From contig JAKDMK010000076.1 of assembly GCA_030452365.1 (NCBI GenBank), positions 1-8,613 on the forward strand: 8,613 nucleotides of DNA, written 5' to 3'. This DNA comes from Nitrococcus sp. GTDB lineage: Bacteria > Pseudomonadota > Gammaproteobacteria > Nitrococcales > Nitrococcaceae. Positions 7,301 to 8,613 of this stretch are shown here, one piece after another. A model generated the notes under the pieces. It did not search any database. It was not told where the DNA came from and saw only the letters and a program-made list of their open reading frames with translations. The translations under genes and the position numbers were made by a program. Each line of letters starts with the position of its first letter. Within the stretch, counting starts at the first letter, position 1.

Positions 7301-8227
7301 TGCAGCTTCCCACATCAACGCAGATTTCCCAGTACCCGACGGACCAACGATCAGAGCGGCGCGACGTTCTTCGACGCCCTGAATTAATGCAAACCGGCTT
7401 TTGGGGCGTTCTGAAACTAGCCCGGCGGCGATGTGGCCGGGCTCCACATCGACCCCGAGATAGAAGTTCGGATCGTTGAGAGGTGTCAGAAAATCGACTG
7501 GTTCGCAAACGCCCTCCCGGAGGGCGCGCTCGATCGAGTCGACATCGACAGCGGCTAAAACATTACGGATTGACGCTTCGGTGTCAGAGATCGAAAGACC
7601 GCGGTAGTCCTCTGGCGCCAACCTGCCATTGGCGTCCGCCAAAACGCCCACGCGAACAAGCAACTCGGCGAAACACATCTGGGCCGCAATCGGAGAGCAG
7701 TTCAGCCGATCTGTGATCAAGCTGATCGCCCATTCTTGAGGTGAAGTGGCTACGATGATCGACGTTTTCGGTAGAAGATCCGAGGACGCGCTGAACCTGG
7801 AAAGTTTTGCAGTGATTGGCCCTTCGATTGGCTGTTCTTCGAGCGGAGTGAGGCCGACAACGTGCCGTTCGAGAACAAGCTCCAATCTTTCCGGCTGCGG
7901 CGAGGAGCCAAGAGATCGGCTCCACAGGTCTTTTATATGCCCAGCTGTCTCGCTTTCCGTATAATCCCCGAGATGCTCACGTCGGCTTTTGACCTGGATG
8001 AAGGTCGTTTTTTCACCGCGTAACTCAACGTCGTCACCGCCTTCGGGGATCAAGATAGCTGGTATTCGGCGACCAGCCCATATCTCTAACGCCAACCAAG
8101 CGGAGACGGCATCCTGATACCGGAACCCCCGACCAGCATTTGATCCCGACCGCGATGCTGTTTTGGCCGGATGAGGAGGCTGCCTCGGCTCAGGGCGTCG
8201 TTTTCTGGCTTTTGTTTTCTTAGCCAT
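4322..8227 (-). CDS. STAND/NLR-like ATPase with N-terminal Cap4-like (DUF4297-type) nuclease domain
   Basis: This complete 1301-aa protein starts at ATG 8227, the only standard start after an in-frame upstream TGA. The first ~30 residues are basic and low complexity. The nuclease-like domain (about 31-115) shows GRGFRYQDA (32-40), PEGGDDVEL (61-69; E62, D65, D66) and FIQVKSR (76-82; Q78, K80), the E...D...QxK pattern of Cap4-type PD-(D/E)xK endonucleases. The P-loop core has Walker A GPSGTGKS (295-302), Walker B GFVMDDV (348-354) and sensor LLGSARE (377-383). A winged-helix-like stretch follows to about 545. Residues 560-1301 are mostly helical and match nothing I recognise; the block 779-828 (CDYWYVAG, then LCELILALCPSADIA) looks the most structured. 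No transmembrane segment is convincing. Inferred role: phage-sensing, DNA-degrading defence protein. AGGAG lies only 1 nt before the ATG, so initiation may depend on coupling to the overlapping upstream ORF. Confidence 0.88.
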   Translation of the reverse strand: MAKKTKARKRRPEPRQPPHPAKTASRSGSNAGRGFRYQDAVSAWLALEIWAGRRIPAILIPEGGDDVELRGEKTTFIQVKSRREHLGDYTESETAGHIKDLWSRSLGSSPQPERLELVLERHVVGLTPLEEQPIEGPITAKLSRFSASSDLLPKTSIIVATSPQEWAISLITDRLNCSPIAAQMCFAELLVRVGVLADANGRLAPEDYRGLSISDTEASIRNVLAAVDVDSIERALREGVCEPVDFLTPLNDPNFYLGVDVEPGHIAAGLVSERPKSRFALIQGVEERRAALIVGPSGTGKSALMWEAANALRHSVRWFQIRRLEVADIPAIRQLIRTFRASKGSPVGFVMDDVGRNGPESWGALLKEAMSVPGVVLLGSAREEDVTLIAERACAAEVRADSDEELAERLWQELREAGKTDWAGWREPWTLSDGLLLEYVHILTRGRRMQELLADQVAARISDPARSLELDVLRIGSWAGAASAEIDASRLVRTLSVSEADLSRALQRLIQEHLVRSRAPGTLAGLHQLRSEELLRLTHQTPLPTLETSFERTVASVPATDLEPLVADALSARRLPVSTVLNSLIVRLEREPDAQALASALRGLGAGRISAGVDEWLETSEALALPRTQVGTAAMFGIAGIDLGSLGIIPEVQAAADRLARIKGSPGDDPRRLLMERMTSSTLPSLIETADLASLDEILGALVGVPLSAAVRSTLRRVPSNLLNAHLHLAGSVMGTLTALDREIAIQWIAEVGQEALFAKIQAETAWAGPVSTENADDGVIVRCDYWYVAGSVQGNPHDAVVSLCELILALCPSADIAMSNAITASGELAGLAELPLATKRIPRENLPPPSIPQWNRRWGDLVSRRVAAPSYSDYLSRGIAILEALVPTLERIFDAHLRGKEALSGLFETLNSLNAETEALTPPAISSLDASVTGSGEANTAATKFQNLLHSASVNLIKRFAKLPEQAGAYIAWLNDLIADVDLAISEEPWQLITACSPSALARLKALLETLRLLAGEAHERQAPPVITWAARGKRAQLGNALRFVSVSARATGEKRLAQRKAEIERSAKEAGIEAVFHLRINAKGILPWPPSDVLALLPVSDVAGAVIAFEWQAELLRSLVDSSVHLTVMPFIDGFAFPALAKAGHQTLLPDVEGAAAWAEALGLACAPFAIAGLFGEVLSLAGELGAMDRLGLGTETCPEEETVVRQSLECSFAEKREELIRQLDTFDPDIKADVSVLIERLRTGDIDFAAKAQAAIDGIFTEIVKTTGYLTLLLIECEWQADKIKSESRKGCLPAPWP

Positions 8228-8381
8228 GCTCCTGACCGTCAGCCCCTGAAGCCCTTTCTGCCGGTGCGTTCAGTGCGGCCTCAAGTTCGGCGATGTCCTT
8301 GACGATCGCTTCAAATGCTGGAGCTTCGCCAAAGATCATGCCCGACATGGCTCGATAGTCGCGCCGAAGGTCGTCGAGCAT
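8220..8381 (-). CDS. Small ORF, likely AbiEii-type C-terminal remnant, overlapping the STAND start
   Basis: This 53-aa frame runs from ATG 8381 to TAA 8220 and overlaps the next gene's start by 8 nt (ATGGCTAA). AAGGA lies 3 nt upstream. The sequence looks coding: MLDDLRRDYRAM (1-12), MIFGEAPAF (15-23) and IAELEAALN (30-38). The pattern LxxDYxxM...MIxGxxPxF...LExxxN is, from memory, the C-terminal tail of AbiEii-type nucleotidyltransferases, a different branch from the complete abiEii at 2417-3352. The frame stays open and plausible upstream to TAG at 8514-8516 (including TFSIRPEGK just before the ATG) but has no ATG, GTG or TTG there. It may be a truncated gene whose 5' part was lost, or a short gene whose translation feeds the STAND gene. 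Catalytic motifs of the family are absent. Confidence 0.45.
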   Translation of the reverse strand: MLDDLRRDYRAMSGMIFGEAPAFEAIVKDIAELEAALNAPAERASGADGQEHG

Positions 8382-8613
8382 CTTTCCTTCGGGACGAATG
8401 GAAAATGTGGGGGGGTCGCTGTTGCGAGGTCGAAGGCCGGACGATTGAAGAACATGCGGGCATGTGCGACACAGTCCGCACCCAGTCCGCGATCCTTCAA
8501 CGCGTTTTCCGCCCTATAGTTGGGCGCGACGATAATTAGCAAAATACCCACTTTATAACTGACAACATTTCAAGCGTGGTAATCCCTCAACTCTCATCCG
8601 GCTGCTAACCAGT
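8382..8613. other. Upstream sequence with no confident gene
   Basis: The first half continues the small ORF's frame back to TAG 8514-8516 without a start codon. A run of seven G (8409-8415) lies in it. An overlapping frame from GTG 8551 to 8336 (71 aa) has no recognisable motif. Between about 8530 and 8590 the DNA is AT-richer and has TTGTCA and TATAAA-like boxes, but none are correctly spaced for a convincing promoter. A short minus-strand frame entering from the window edge and stopping near 8553 could be the end of another gene, but is too short to judge. Confidence 0.4.

Noticed and set aside
8530..8590. Promoter upstream of the small ORF and STAND gene (TTGTCA, TTGAAA, TATAAA boxes)
   Set aside because: No pair has both acceptable spacing and consensus match; the nearest combinations have spacers of 10, 13 or 19-21 nt.
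1..8613. CRISPR array, tRNA, rRNA, transposase or integrase
   Set aside because: No regularly spaced repeats, no tRNA-like folds noticed and no recombinase motifs in any frame read.

Overview
The window is a compact stretch of bacterial accessory DNA that looks like part of a defence island. All supported genes lie on the minus strand, so transcription runs from high to low coordinates. Base composition (moderately high GC) and the protein families suggest a proteobacterium. Nothing in the sequence fixes a genus, and there is no rRNA, tRNA or housekeeping gene to place it.

In transcription order: (1) about 230 nt of upstream sequence with no confident gene or promoter. (2) A short ORF (8381-8220, 53 aa) that resembles the C-terminal tail of an AbiEii-type nucleotidyltransferase and overlaps the next gene by 8 nt. 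(3) A 1301-aa STAND/NLR-like protein (8227-4322) with an N-terminal Cap4-like nuclease domain, a P-loop NTPase core and about 740 residues of unrecognised C-terminal sequence. (4) A 349-nt AT-richer intergenic region with a promoter and an inverted-repeat operator. (5) A complete, more GC-rich type IV toxin-antitoxin pair, abiEi (3972-3349) and abiEii (3352-2417), overlapping by 4 nt. (6) A 113-nt gap. (7) A second large STAND-type ATPase (2303 to beyond position 1; 767 residues visible), also with an N-terminal PD-(D/E)xK-like nuclease signature. It is open at the window edge. No ATG-to-stop ORF covers it because its stop lies outside the window, but the frame is open throughout.

The two large proteins share a logic (nuclease effector, NTPase switch, long C-terminal region that would be the sensor) but not obvious sequence similarity. 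This is the architecture of the antiviral STAND (Avs) and related bacterial NLR-like defence proteins. AbiE is a known abortive-infection and addiction module. The main point of interest is the co-oriented arrangement of two different nuclease-STAND proteins around an AbiE cassette. Whether the two STAND proteins cooperate or are just neighbours cannot be decided from sequence alone.
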